NCBI RefSeq assembly: GCF_003369915.1
Contig: NC_046674.1
Coordinates: 11,718,001-11,782,000, forward strand
DNA: 64,000 nt
Direction of reading: 5' to 3'
Source: Drosophila miranda
Lineage: Eukaryota > Arthropoda > Insecta > Diptera > Drosophilidae
Below the pieces are notes generated by a model, which was not told where the DNA came from, searched no databases, and worked only from the letters and a program-made list of their open reading frames with translations. The position numbers and the translations under genes were made by a program. Positions within the stretch are counted from its first letter, which is position 1. Every line of letters starts with the position of its first letter. Below are positions 12,363-22,010 of this stretch, in pieces.

Positions 12363-14611
12363 TCAGTAGCCGTACTTGTCCTGCAGCGAGGACATCACAT
12401 CGTTGGCCAGATTGCTGAGGCGCCCGGCCACCTTGTGGACGCCTTGGCGCACACTCTCCTTCACGCTCTCCACGTCTAGGTCGGGGGCATTAAAGTTCGA
12501 AGATGAATACCCACCGCTTCCTCCTACAGGAAATAAATTTCAGAAGTCACAATCTGCATCTGCATCTGCATGAAGCCATCGAATGTGCACTCACCCCTGC
12601 CAACAGGAGATCCGTCGCCGAAGTAGTCCGACGAGGATATGGCACGTGATCCCTGGAATCGATTCAGACTCGCGCCAGCGTCAGAAGACGACTGTTCGCT
12701 GGCGAAGTATTGGTCGGAGCCAAAGCCCTTCGAGTTGCCAAACTTCTGTTGGGCTATCACGGGATCGTTGCTGGCGGTGCTTTTGCTCTTGCTGGTTGCA
12801 TAGGAGGAGGAGGAGGATGTGGCACCCGAGCCGCTGGCCGTCTTCCCCGACGCCTTGGGCTTGTCGTAGTCGTAGCTGTTGGCAAACATGGACGTGATGT
12901 TGCTATGCGTGCCGCCTATGGGCTCGATAGTCTCGTAGCCCAACGCGTCTAGTTCGAATTTATCCAGTTTGCTGGACCCGCCAGTCGAACTCTCCCGCTT
13001 CTCGCTAGAGTATCCTCCTCCGCCGCCGCCGCCGCCAGTGCCGCTACCGCTACCGACACCGCCACCGGTGTACAGCGAGTAGTCGGTAAAGAAGTTGTCA
13101 TTCTCCAGCGAAGACAGTTTATTCTTGGGAGCCGCCGTCTGCTGGATGGTCGCCATGTCCCCGATGGCGGAGTGGGCCATATCGGAGCCCCGCAAGCTGA
13201 AGCCCATGCCCAGACGCTCCATTTGCTTGGCCTTGGCCGGATCCATGGTCTTCAGCTTTGCCTCTTCGCGTGTCTTCTGTACCGATAGTTCCTGGTAGGC
13301 CAGACGCATGCTGGCTACCGTCTCCAGCTCCTCTTCGGCGGTTTGGGGCTTGTCAGCGGGTGCTGACTGGACGCTGGACGTCTTCATCTCGTTGGCCGCA
13401 TTGGCACGAGCCTCTATGTCGGCAAAGTTTGTCTTTACTTTGGTGGCTCCCAGGCCGCCCACCTTACGAGCGCCCAGCTGGAAAGGATCCGAAAAGAACA
13501 GTTAATCGGACGCACCTCTATGTATATTCATCGTGCGAAAACTTACCCCTCCCTTCTTGGGCTGTATCTTGCGCACTCCTATGGAAGAGGGCACGGACGA
13601 TGCCACCACCGAGTTGAGCAAATCCACGCTGGGGGCGCCGCTTAGCTGGGTCTCCAGATTAGTGAGCGATGGAGTCGGTTTCGCCTCCACCTGGAAGGCA
13701 AACAGTGATGAGCGGGGTTGGGTAGTGGTAAGATTGGGGGGCGAGAACAAAATAACTCTAAAAGCGCGGGCGTGTCTCTTCTGTTTGTGTCTCTGGGGGG
13801 GATGTCTCCTACCTTGCTGATGTTGTTGTTTTCCGCGTTAAAGTCCGCTGGGGGGACATTGTCGTTGTCGCACTGAGCGAAGAAGTCCTCCTCCTTGGCA
13901 GCCTCGTTGCCCTCGCTCTTGTCGACCGCCGGCTCCAGAAGATGCAGCTGTGTTGGTGTCGGTTTTGGGTGTGTGGCGGTATGTCGATTGGGATTGGGAT
14001 CGGAATCGGAGTTCGGAAAAGCGCACGGCATGTTAGCAAAAGCAAATGTTAATCAGGTGTGACAGTGTCAAGAAACTCCAGGCAACAAATAACAAATTGT
14101 CAGAGCCAGACGTGGAACTGGGAACTCACCTTGGTTCCGTGCACCTTCATGGCCTGCTGGGCCTGGGCACTAAGCTTGTCCCGATAGAGCTGGGCCGCCC
14201 TCGAGTTATACTTGACTTGGGCATCGGAGCTGGTGCAGTTGTGGGAGCGGAAGAACTGCGAGGCGTTGGCATTGCCGCCGAGCTGCATCTGGCGCAGCTG
14301 CTGCCACGTCCAGTTCGTGTCCAGATTGGTGCTCCGCACGAAGGTCAGGTGAACGCCCAGGTTCCGGTGGACGGCCGAGCAGTCGATGCAAATGAAGATG
14401 CCATACGTGACGGATGACCAGGTGGGTGCCTTGGCCGCGCAATCGAAGCAGGACTGAAAGCGGGGTCAAAGCGGGTCAGAGGGTGAGTGTAGGGGGCCGA
14501 AGGGCAAGCTGCAGAAGTAGGGCAACTCACTTTATTGGCTGGCTGAGCACGCAGGCGACTGAACACGGACTCGAGGTCCTGCTTGGTGGGTCCGGCAGCG
14601 GAATTGGACAT
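12363..14611 (-). CDS. ArfGAP3: ADP-ribosylation factor GTPase-activating protein 2/3
   Basis: Six exons on the minus strand join in frame: 14611-14531, 14453-14130, 13947-13813, 13690-13547, 13477-12595 and 12523-12363, giving 575 aa. Residues 29-52 form the ArfGAP zinc finger C-x2-C-x16-C-x2-C (C29, C32, C49, C52). HRNLG follows at 56-60 and contains the catalytic arginine finger. The family stimulates GTP hydrolysis on Arf1 and drives COPI coat dynamics at the Golgi. The linker has the family's basic patch ([23 protein letters not shown]). The C-terminus has the ArfGAP2/3 signature blocks: [10 protein letters not shown], then an amphipathic end ([20 protein letters not shown]) resembling the lipid-packing helix. 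A glycine tract lies in the Ser/Gly-rich exon 5. The start at 14611 gives the canonical short N-terminus before the zinc finger. The gene is divergent from the RS-rich gene at 15.4 kb. The symbol follows the fly ArfGAP3 naming and is from memory. Confidence 0.93.
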
Positions 14612-14699
14612 GACGAATTGCACAAAACTGAATTGTTTGCTCACAGCTATGAAAATTGTTGACGTTGCCTTGGAGTTGCTCTTTCACCTTTGAAGATGT

Positions 14700-15195
14700 T
14701 GTAAGCCCTGCAGCTGTATCGAATGGCGCCCGTAGTTACGTGTTAATGGGCATACACCCTTGGATATTATCCTACAGAAGCGTTTTTAACTAATTCTTTA
14801 ACGTTTTCAGAACAGAAAGTACGTGGACGTGTGTTTTCCTCAAATGCAGTGGATTTATCGATAAGATATACCGTCAGACTCTCAGAAATATACCATTATA
14901 TACCGATATACCGTGTGTTGTCCTCAAATGCTTCAGATGTTAGTACTGTAAAGTCCGCCAAAAGCATACATATATTCGTGCGGCTGCCACGTTATTCCCG
15001 CTCCGAATTCTTGTAAAGTGGAATGTTGTTTTACAAAAATATATGTATTTTTGAACATATTTTAAATTTTGAAATTGCTTGTCTACTACAGTTTTTGAAA
15101 GAATGCTCAATACGCTAACTTTGTGCACTATTTGCAAAAACATCGATAGAAGCTAGTACTAGTTCGTGAGTATAGTACTAGTTCGTGAGTCGACC
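14700..15195. promoter_or_regulatory. Divergent promoter with DREs and GGTATATTT boxes
   Basis: This region separates the ArfGAP start (minus) from the RS-gene region (plus). It contains a perfect DRE palindrome TTATCGATAA at 14855-14864, then repeated boxes reading on the minus strand as GGTATATTTCTGAG (14881-14894) and GGTATAT variants to 14915, and a second DRE CATCGATAG at 15141-15149. DRE binds DREF. The GTATATTT box matches the fly core-promoter motif KTYRGTATWTTT. No TATA box is seen, which fits dispersed housekeeping initiation. Confidence 0.65.
15154..15190. repeat. 18-base direct repeat at RS-gene 5' end
   Basis: TAGTACTAGTTCGTGAGT occurs at 15154-15171 and again at 15173-15190, one base apart, just before the ATG at 15196. 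Confidence 0.9.
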
Positions 15196-15365
15196 ATGGA
15201 CCAACTACAATATATTTCATTGCAAGGTGTGTGACCTAGAGATGGAAGTGGTGTTTCGGTGCTAAGCACAATTGCTTAATTCAAATTAAAATCAAAGCGA
15301 AGATCAACAAAACACCCACCAACTGCATAGAAGACTTGTCTGCGGAGGACCAGAAGGTGTCGGAT
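15196..15365 (+). pseudogene. Decayed zinc-finger exon upstream of the RS gene
   Basis: The ATG at 15196 opens only a ten-codon frame. In the next frame the sequence reads YNIFHCKVCDLEMEV, the start of a U1/matrin-type C2H2 finger (C-x2-C). A third frame then reads GVSVLST, and another gives an H followed by a Lys/Ile-rich run (IKIKAKINKTP) that leads without interruption into the RS-gene reading frame. These pieces look like one former exon broken by about three small frame changes. Assembly error could give the same picture. Confidence 0.45.
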
Positions 15366-17022
15366 ATGGTGAAATCGCCGTGGAAGGTATGTGAACACGA
15401 AAGACGAATATCTACTTGGGAATCGCGCTTGGCGCTACGAAAGTCGCAATTTACGAATGAAGTAACATTTGTCTCCATCTATTTATGTATTTATTTAGCG
15501 AGAGGAGAATGGGTCTCAGTCGCCGTGCCGCATTAAAAGCTCAATGAGCATGGAGGAAAGCAAGCCGCAATCTCCGGGCGAGGATCATTTCGACACCACA
15601 GAACAGCATGCGCAGCTAGATGAAGGGCAAATCAAGACTGAGCCAGATGACGATCAATCCGTGGAGTCCGAGAGGGATCCTTTCGACGAGCTGGCCGAGC
15701 TCCTCGAGGAAGAAAACGTCCCAGTGTACCTTGTTGAATTGCCACTAGTGGCGCCGCCACCGCCATCTATCACCCTACCCGATGACTGCTTTTTGTTTAC
15801 TAGACGCACCAAAGTGGAAATTGCCTCTGCCGTGCCCAGTTCTTCGTCCAGCGTCAACGAATGCTTGGACTCACCACATCAGCGCGCAGCTGGCTTGGCG
15901 CCCGTTGAAGTGCTCTCTCAAAAGAAAAGTCGTTCACATTCCAGGCGATCCAGTGTTACGGCGCAAAGGAATCAATCTAGCCCAGGCAAGATCAAAGAAA
16001 GGAATAGCACCTCGAGAATATCAACCGAAACCGATAGAGGTAGAACGCGCAGCCCGAATAAGACGAGTTCCAGCGATCGGTTATCGCGCCGTAAATTCGC
16101 TGAGAATGGGCATGTGTTTGGCCGTAGACGTTCTAGAAGTGGTTCACCGAACAGAAGGCACTGGCGTCGAGACAATTTTAGTCCGATAATATCACCGCAA
16201 AGAATCCGACGAGAGTTTCCCAGACAGATTCGTCGCTATTCCCCAAAAAGCCTGTCCGGACAGCGATGTCTTTCTCGTGAGCCAACCAAAAGCCCCTCAA
16301 GATGTAGATCCCGTCAGAGCGGCCGTTCTCATCAGCAACCTAAAAGACGCTCGCGAAGTAGATCCCGACAGCACCGTCTTTCTCGTGAGCCACCTATACG
16401 CCACTCGAGAAGTAGATCCCGACAGCACCGTCTTTCTCGTGAGCCCCCAATACGCCACTCGAGAAGAAGATCTCATTCTGCTGTGAACAAAACAAGGATG
16501 AACGACACCGTTTCTCCTGTCAGCTCGGCCGGGTCAATTGAGATCTTTCAACCGAGTGATTGTACACTTCCACCTCTGGGACCTGTTGAGCCAATGGCTC
16601 ACAACTTACCAAGACCGATACTACCAATAGTAACTAGTCGATTCGAAAAACCAGTAACACCATCTCCAGTAACACCGTACAGACATTGGCCTCAGATGCC
16701 AGCAGCCAGCAACCATATGTGGTATACGCAAACGCATTACACTCAATTTCAGTACAGCACCACGACTATGCAGGACGGTCCGAACTGGCAGGCGCCTGTC
16801 TATGGCTATGGAGATGCACCGCCTCCTGCGTTGGGTCCCCACGATCTGCGCCATCGCCTGGGCCCGTCTCGCTCGTTGCCATTGGGCCCATGCGATCTGC
16901 GCCACCGGATCCAAGGCCGACCAGAGTATTTTTTTCCCACGGAACACACAGCATCTCCACACAATGTAGCCACAGGCCAGACGGGCTATCAGAATCAATA
17001 CTATCCAAATGGATACTATTAG
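15366..17022 (+). CDS. Arg/Ser-rich (RS-repeat) protein, function unknown
   Basis: Two exons, 15366-15386 and 15499-17022, join in frame through a 112-base GTATGT/TTTAG intron, giving 514 aa if translation starts at 15366. The frame is open upstream to a stop at 15237. A start at 15544 would give 492 aa. The N-terminal third is acidic (EEENVPVYLVELPLVAPP). The middle (about residues 130-330) is basic and rich in RS/SR dipeptides, including an 18-residue tandem repeat (RQHRLSREPPIRHSR core). The C-terminus is rich in Pro, Tyr, Gln and His (GYQNQYYPNGYY). RS domains are typical of splicing and mRNA-processing factors, so a nuclear RNA role is plausible, but no RRM is present. The neighbouring upstream sequence looks like a ruined zinc finger. 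AATAAA at 17148-17153 follows. Confidence 0.72.
16351..16464 (+). repeat. 54-base coding tandem repeat
   Basis: A 54-base unit (18 codons) is repeated with period 54: AGTAGATCCCGACAGCACCG starts at 16357 and again at 16411. A third, more diverged copy lies upstream near 16260-16320. The repeat expands the RS domain in frame. Confidence 0.85.
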
Positions 17023-17147
17023 CTATCGTGGGGCGCGAAAATCAAAGAATTCTCTGCATAATGCGTTTTTTTTTTTTTTAATTTTTTTTTTTGCATGGTC
17101 AAGCATCATGGAAAGGCTTTTTTGTACTTTGATTCTGCATCAATGTC

Positions 17148-17153
17148 AATAAA
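17148..17153 (+). terminator. Poly(A) signal of the RS gene
   Basis: AATAAAAA lies about 125 bases after the stop codon at 17022. The opposing gene has TTTATT (minus AATAAA) at 17194-17199, so the two transcripts end tail to tail within 50 bases. Confidence 0.7.
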
Positions 17154-17242
17154 AAACATTCGAAGGCTTCCACTTATTATTAATTTAATGAATTTTATTC
17201 GTGTGCCAATATGATTCAATGAATAAAGAATAAAGAATAGTC

Positions 17243-18303
17243 TTAAAGTTGCAAACTCCAGGGATAGGGATCTCTTGGTGTCGGCGAGTTCTCCGCAGGC
17301 GATGTCAAAGGGTCGCCTGGCTCTGGCTTGCCCTCTTCCGATTCAGACCTAAGCAATTTCAGACGTCTTCCATTCATGCTGAAATCGATGTAGGCGATGA
17401 TGCCATCCAAACGCATTGAATAATGGAATGGATCAATCTTTCCGCCCTCCCGTTCCAGAACAAAGCCTGCCACGAGTTTGTGATTCAGTGGCATCCGTTT
17501 GTGCAGAAACCAGTCGTGCCATGCGCGATCCTAGATTTGCTTTACAATGAAGAACACTGCATATAACAGTGGTTTCGTTAATGATGTAGAAAGAAAATGG
17601 AATAGAATCATGCATTTTCTGGCACGTTGGGACTAGGGCGGCTAGCGTTTTAATCAGTGCTTCGACCTGGGCCCCTCCGGACTCTATTCTGCGAAACAAA
17701 TTCTCCATAGAATAAACACTATAAGGCTGAACAAATTACAGACACGCCCATGGCAGATATGGTGGCGCTGGTACTGCCTTCTGCATTTTGTACATTGTTT
17801 CTCGTCAGAGCTCCTCAACAAATTACTTCCCATGCAGTTCTTATAGATTTGCTTATAGAACAGAAGGCCATTATTCTCCACACCATCCTTTTCGTTATCC
17901 GTGGCTTCCTTCCGAGGTGTTTCCAAGGCACTACTCGCAATTTTTCTCCACATCCACACTTTGGCTCTCATCGTTACCGGTATCCGAGTCGTTTTCCAAC
18001 GAACGTTGGCACGCAGGCATTTGTAATTCTTTACCGCGTGACGATCCTGGTAGAGGCGACGCACCATGGTTAGCTACATATGTATGTGCATTATGTTCAT
18101 GGTGCTGACCTGCTTTACGGGACAATAAAAACAATCCTTTTTCTCAAATTCAATTTTTATAATATTCTTCATATGGCGATTATACAAGTCCAGCCCCTAA
18201 ACACTAGGTCAAGGCACATATTGCAGTGGTACTTGCGATTGGGCAGAAATTCCCCGAGATCTGGAGTCCAGCATTTCTCACGGTATTTCTTGGTATCCAT
18301 GGC
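17243..18303 (-). CDS. Uncharacterised, possibly zinc-binding protein; model unresolved
   Basis: Several minus-strand coding-like segments lie in order. A start at 18303, after an acceptor-like T11-AG, reads MDTKKYREKCWTPDL and then KYHCNMCLDLVF. A shifted frame follows (DLYNRHMKNIIK, then KKDCFYCPVK). The next segment, about 18073-17700, starts MVRRLYQDRHAVKNYKCL and contains CTKCRRQYQRHHICHG. Another starts MENLFRRIESGG at 17708. A final segment, 17530-17243, follows a CTAG acceptor and reads DRAWHDWFLHKRMPLNHK on to a Pro/Glu-rich end. The paired cysteines and histidines suggest zinc binding. I could not join every segment in frame with good donors. Either some introns are non-canonical, or the gene is decaying, or bases are missing. 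I do not recognise the product. Confidence 0.4.
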
Positions 18304-18309
18304 TCCATT

Positions 18310-19057
18310 CCCTAAAAAAAAAAATGGTCAATGGTCAAAATAAACTCAACGCTAACGGGCATCTATCAGTGTTGAAAAACTTCGCCATAGAACGAATATG
18401 TCCGCGGCGTCTGTTTTTTAGATTTCTCTTTTAATTCTTGTTTCGCGGCGGCTCAGTCGGTTTCTGTTTCGGTTTGCTGACAAAAAAAAGTAAAGGTTTG
18501 TGGAAATATTGTTTTGAATTGCATGCAGAATGATCTTCATGCTAATTGTATAGTTCTTGTGCGTAAAAGCTTTTGTCGCTGCCCGGCTTTTCCTTTGCTA
18601 TTTCGGAGAGTGGGCTCCTCACAAAAAAAAGACAATTATTGTTTCTGTTTGCATAAAGATCATTGTATTACGTGTTGCATGCTGGAGTATTGTTCCAAAA
18701 GCTTATTTCGGACATTTTTCTATCGGAATTTGTGCTTCTAAAATCTTACACATTCATTGACACATGCACTTGTGTGTGGCACACATGCATGAGTACAATC
18801 TGCAACATATGTATGTGTGTATGGTAAAATATGTATGTACATACATACATATGTAGTATTTCTGAATATCTTCAGGAAAAACCGGTCAGCTCTTTCCATT
18901 GGTTTTTACGTGCCCTCGCCGTCTCGTTCACGCACACGCTGCCGCCTGCGCACCTATTTGGTTATCTGTTGATTGCTGCCATACTTGCTGCGCAGCGTCC
19001 GCCCCTACCGTATTTTCCACGCCCCTAGCCAGAGCTGGCACTATACTGACGTTGCAT
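18310..19057. other. Intergenic, 5' of maelstrom
   Basis: This region lies between the unresolved minus-strand locus and maelstrom, which are divergent, so it probably holds both promoters. It contains an ACAT/TATG microsatellite around 18805-18855. I see no TATA box or DRE near the maelstrom start. Confidence 0.5.
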
Positions 19058-20433
19058 ATGGCTCCAAATAAGCCCAATGCGTTCATGGCGTTCGTCGCCG
19101 ACTGGCGCGCTTTTAACCGCTTCGGTCGTGGCTTAAGCACTTCAGAGGCGGTGACAAAGTGTGGGCCTATTTGGGAGGTAAGTAGCAATGAGGTGGTCAG
19201 TAATAGATTATAAACTGGCATATCGATTTCAGGGCATGAGCGACCGGGAGCGCGGTCCGTACAAGTCGAAGGCTAAGGATTCAAACGTGCTGAAGAGAGA
19301 ATCAAAGACAGAGCGTCTGAACTGTCTGGGCGTCGCCATCTCAAAAATGCAAGTGAAGAAAAACGAGGCCATAGATGCAGAGCTTCAAATGAAGAGAAAG
19401 ATCGAACGCATTGTTTTGAAAGCGAAAAATTCGATGAGTAAGGTACTTTGTTCTTAATGAGAGCCAGCCGCCATTAACAAAACTCGCTTTTGATTTTCGC
19501 TTGCAGAGTTGGAGGATGAGGAATTTTTGTTTGTTAGCTTCAATTATTTTACGAAGGCCCTGAATGCGGATGTTTACGTGCCCGCTGAGCTTTCCGCCTG
19601 CCGCTTCTCTCTGAAGGGGGGCATAAGCTCTAATTACAGCACCATGATTAATCCTGGTGAGCGTTGCTGTAAACCTGATGCTTTGGACCTCGTTGTAATC
19701 AGAATTTCTTCTCAGGCCACATCATCTTCGGACAGACCGGCGATGCCCAGGATCATTCGCGGACTACGCACAAGTTGCCCTTGCCACCGAACGCCATGGG
19801 CGAGAAAAACCTGGGAAACTTATACAGTGATACCTTGAAATGGCTATCCGCCAGCAATGATGAGGAAGACGAACAATATGACCATCCGGTCATTGTCTAC
19901 ACAACCCCAGAGCTAATGCCGGTGGTAAAGTCTTGCTTCCGTTATCTGGCATGCGAGGGCGACACCGACAAACATGCTGAAAAGATTATGGTCTACGACA
20001 TCTGCTACTTGTTTCTCACTTTGAAGAAGACTGTCTTGGACTTGGTTGGGGTTCCGAACGATCACATCAACATCCATGTGACTAACAGCGTCTTTAGGAG
20101 GGACTTTTTTGAATTGAGCTCAGGGATTGCGTGCGACGTAAGTTTATAACAGTTGAAGATATTTCTAGTTTTTATCAATTTCTAAGCATCAAATTGTTTT
20201 TCTAGTACCATAAGGAAGTCGATCGATCCAAATACTGTACCAGAAGCATGGTTCTGCGTTGGGGATACATGATTAGCGACTGCATTTGCAGAGACCTGGC
20301 CATTCCACTCCAGCCTGGAAAGCACGTTCCCATTGAGGTCAAGCACAGCTACACCGTGACTCCTGGCGACTCTTCATTAACCCTTGACGGGACTTCGATT
20401 GATTCAGGCTACTCTGTGTGGAGAACTCCCTAG
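19058..20433 (+). CDS. mael: Maelstrom, piRNA-pathway HMG-box/MAEL protein
   Basis: Five exons join in frame: 19058-19177, 19233-19437, 19507-19656, 19716-20137 and 20206-20433, giving 374 aa. Residues 1-70 form an HMG box (MAPNKPNAFMAFVADW, then MSDRERGPYKSKAK). The MAEL domain follows (about 120-340), an RNase H-like fold, with conserved-looking blocks HIIFGQTGDAQDHS, DICYLFLTLKKTV and RWGYMISDCICRDL. In flies Maelstrom acts in germline and ovarian somatic cells, downstream of Piwi, in transposon silencing and piRNA cluster control. Introns are 55-78 bases. The C-terminus ends at SGYSVWRTP, shorter than the roughly 460 residues I recall for D. melanogaster. The gene is tail to tail with the TEFM-like gene. 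Confidence 0.92.
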
Positions 20434-20613
20434 CCTGGGTGGCCGCCGTCCAAAGTCCCCTTCGCTAATTTGTATGCCTATTACACCAATATTATCATTA
20501 CCTTCTTGAACTCGCTAGCAGGAAAAGCAGTCAATTATTTTTAATTACAATTCCCTTCCGCGAAGGAAATAACATTTAATCTGACTTCAATTCAAACAAA
20601 TACATATATATCT

Positions 20614-20619
20614 AATAAA
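20614..20619 (+). terminator. maelstrom poly(A) signal touching the opposing stop codon
   Basis: AATAAA at 20614-20619 lies 181 bases past the maelstrom stop. It immediately precedes the complement of the TEFM-like stop codon (20620-20622). The maelstrom transcript therefore very likely runs antisense into the end of the neighbouring coding region. Confidence 0.65.
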
Positions 20620-21843
20620 CTATGTAACAATTGCCTCACAGCCGTCCGCACTGGAAAGGAGGGAAGTCTTTGGGCTGCGCGAAACAGTTGATATGCTCAA
20701 CGGATCCTGCAGGAGAACGAGTCGTGCGAACGCCAGGTTCAGCAGAAAAGCCTGACCCAGCAGCTCGCGCTGATAGCGCTCCAGCTGTGAGAACATATTT
20801 CTCAGGTCCGCAGGGAACTGCACCAGATTGCGTATTCCTGCATGTGCCTGCGGCGTAGTATCCGTCTGATCCTCCATGTTGTAGTGGGTGCGCATCATGG
20901 AAAGAATGGTGTCCTCTGAGGAGACCCTCTCTGTGCCCACCAAGTGGTTGAAGAGTCGGGCTGTGAGAAAGCGTCGCATGTAGTAGAGGTTGTTGCACTT
21001 GGTCTCATCTGGATCGAACCGGGACAGCAAGGCATAGCTCATAATGGCCGTCACTTGAGACTTTTGGATGTTCACATTCTGCTGATCGATGCTGCCCGGT
21101 TTGCTGCTGGCCTGGGCCATCTGTGGGTTCTCTAATACATAGCAGTCAGCCTGCGGGATTTGGTGGGTCACGTAGAGGCAGCGTCGGGCCAGCTCGGCCA
21201 AGTGCAGCTTCTTGTCGTTCAGCTCGTGATGCTGCCAGTGGGTGAGTAGGCAGGGATCATTATCATTCTTTCCAATCTCAATTCGTGCCCAACTAACGCT
21301 GGTAACACCAATGCGAACTCCCACGCTCGACGTAGTGCGCACACGCTGTCCCTCGTCCATGCCAGGAGTTATGAAGGGAGCCGTTCGCGTGGACTTTGGC
21401 TTCTGGACGGCATATTCCTCGCTGCTCCTTCTGATGCTCTCCGGCTCCAGCAGGCTTTTGAAGAACTTCGTTGCCACCTTCAGGCCAAAACCCTCCACAT
21501 ACAAGATGTCGTTCACATCCCGCAGTGGACCATTGCGCGTCCTCCAGTTGTGCAGTTTGCTGGCTCGCCCCTTGGTTATGTCGTAGCTGTGGTGTGTAGA
21601 ACAATTCATGTTATTATATGGGGTAACTGGCGACCAGGGGTGTGTTGTGCATACCAACCTGAGCATCTGATCGATGCTAGAGTCGTTGAGCGTCTGCAAA
21701 ATCTTCACGCGCTCCTCATCTGTATAAGCCGGCAACAAACTGTTGGCCTGGTCATTGGCGGTCGCTACCGGTGTCACACGTGTTGAAAGGTGCCGTATAT
21801 GTTTTCCGGGCAGAGACCAGAGTGCGCGGGAGTAGTAAAGCAT
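20620..21843 (-). CDS. Mitochondrial transcription elongation factor TEFM-like
   Basis: The minus-strand frame is open from 21843 to 20620 (407 aa). A 72-base stop-free segment, 21658-21587, has GT...CACCACAG ends and is probably an intron. Splicing would give QMLSYDITKGRASKL and 383 aa. The N-terminus is basic and mitochondrial-like (SRALWSLPGKHIRHLSTR). A helix-hairpin-helix-like region follows (ITKGRASKLHNWRTRNGPL, DVNDILYVEGFG). The C-terminal half resembles the RNase H-like fold of TEFM (VGVRIGVTSVSWARIEIG, then PQADCYVLENPQMAQ). TEFM binds mitochondrial RNA polymerase and raises its processivity. The family call rests on architecture and remembered motifs, not on an alignment. Confidence 0.68.
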   Translation of the reverse strand: MLYYSRALWSLPGKHIRHLSTRVTPVATANDQANSLLPAYTDEERVKILQTLNDSSIDQMLRLVCTTHPWSPVTPYNNMNCSTHHSYDITKGRASKLHNWRTRNGPLRDVNDILYVEGFGLKVATKFFKSLLEPESIRRSSEEYAVQKPKSTRTAPFITPGMDEGQRVRTTSSVGVRIGVTSVSWARIEIGKNDNDPCLLTHWQHHELNDKKLHLAELARRCLYVTHQIPQADCYVLENPQMAQASSKPGSIDQQNVNIQKSQVTAIMSYALLSRFDPDETKCNNLYYMRRFLTARLFNHLVGTERVSSEDTILSMMRTHYNMEDQTDTTPQAHAGIRNLVQFPADLRNMFSQLERYQRELLGQAFLLNLAFARLVLLQDPLSISTVSRSPKTSLLSSADGCEAIVT

Positions 21844-21929
21844 ATTTAATTCAATTTTAAACGTTACACAAAAATTAATTATTCAAATAATAATATTTGG
21901 AAAAAAGACACTAGAAAAGAATAGGAATC

Positions 21930-22010
21930 AGACTTATCGATAAAACATACCGTCCGACCGTCAGAAATATACCGAAACATACCATCTCATTTAAAAAATA
22001 TACCGTAAAT
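21930..22010 (-). promoter_or_regulatory. TEFM-like gene promoter: DRE plus GGTATATTT boxes
   Basis: DRE TTATCGATAA lies at 21934-21943, about 90 bases upstream of the minus-strand start codon. The minus strand also reads CGGTATATTTCTGA (21961-21974) and CGGTATATTTTTT (21993-22005). The order and spacing match the ArfGAP/RS divergent promoter closely. Confidence 0.65.
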
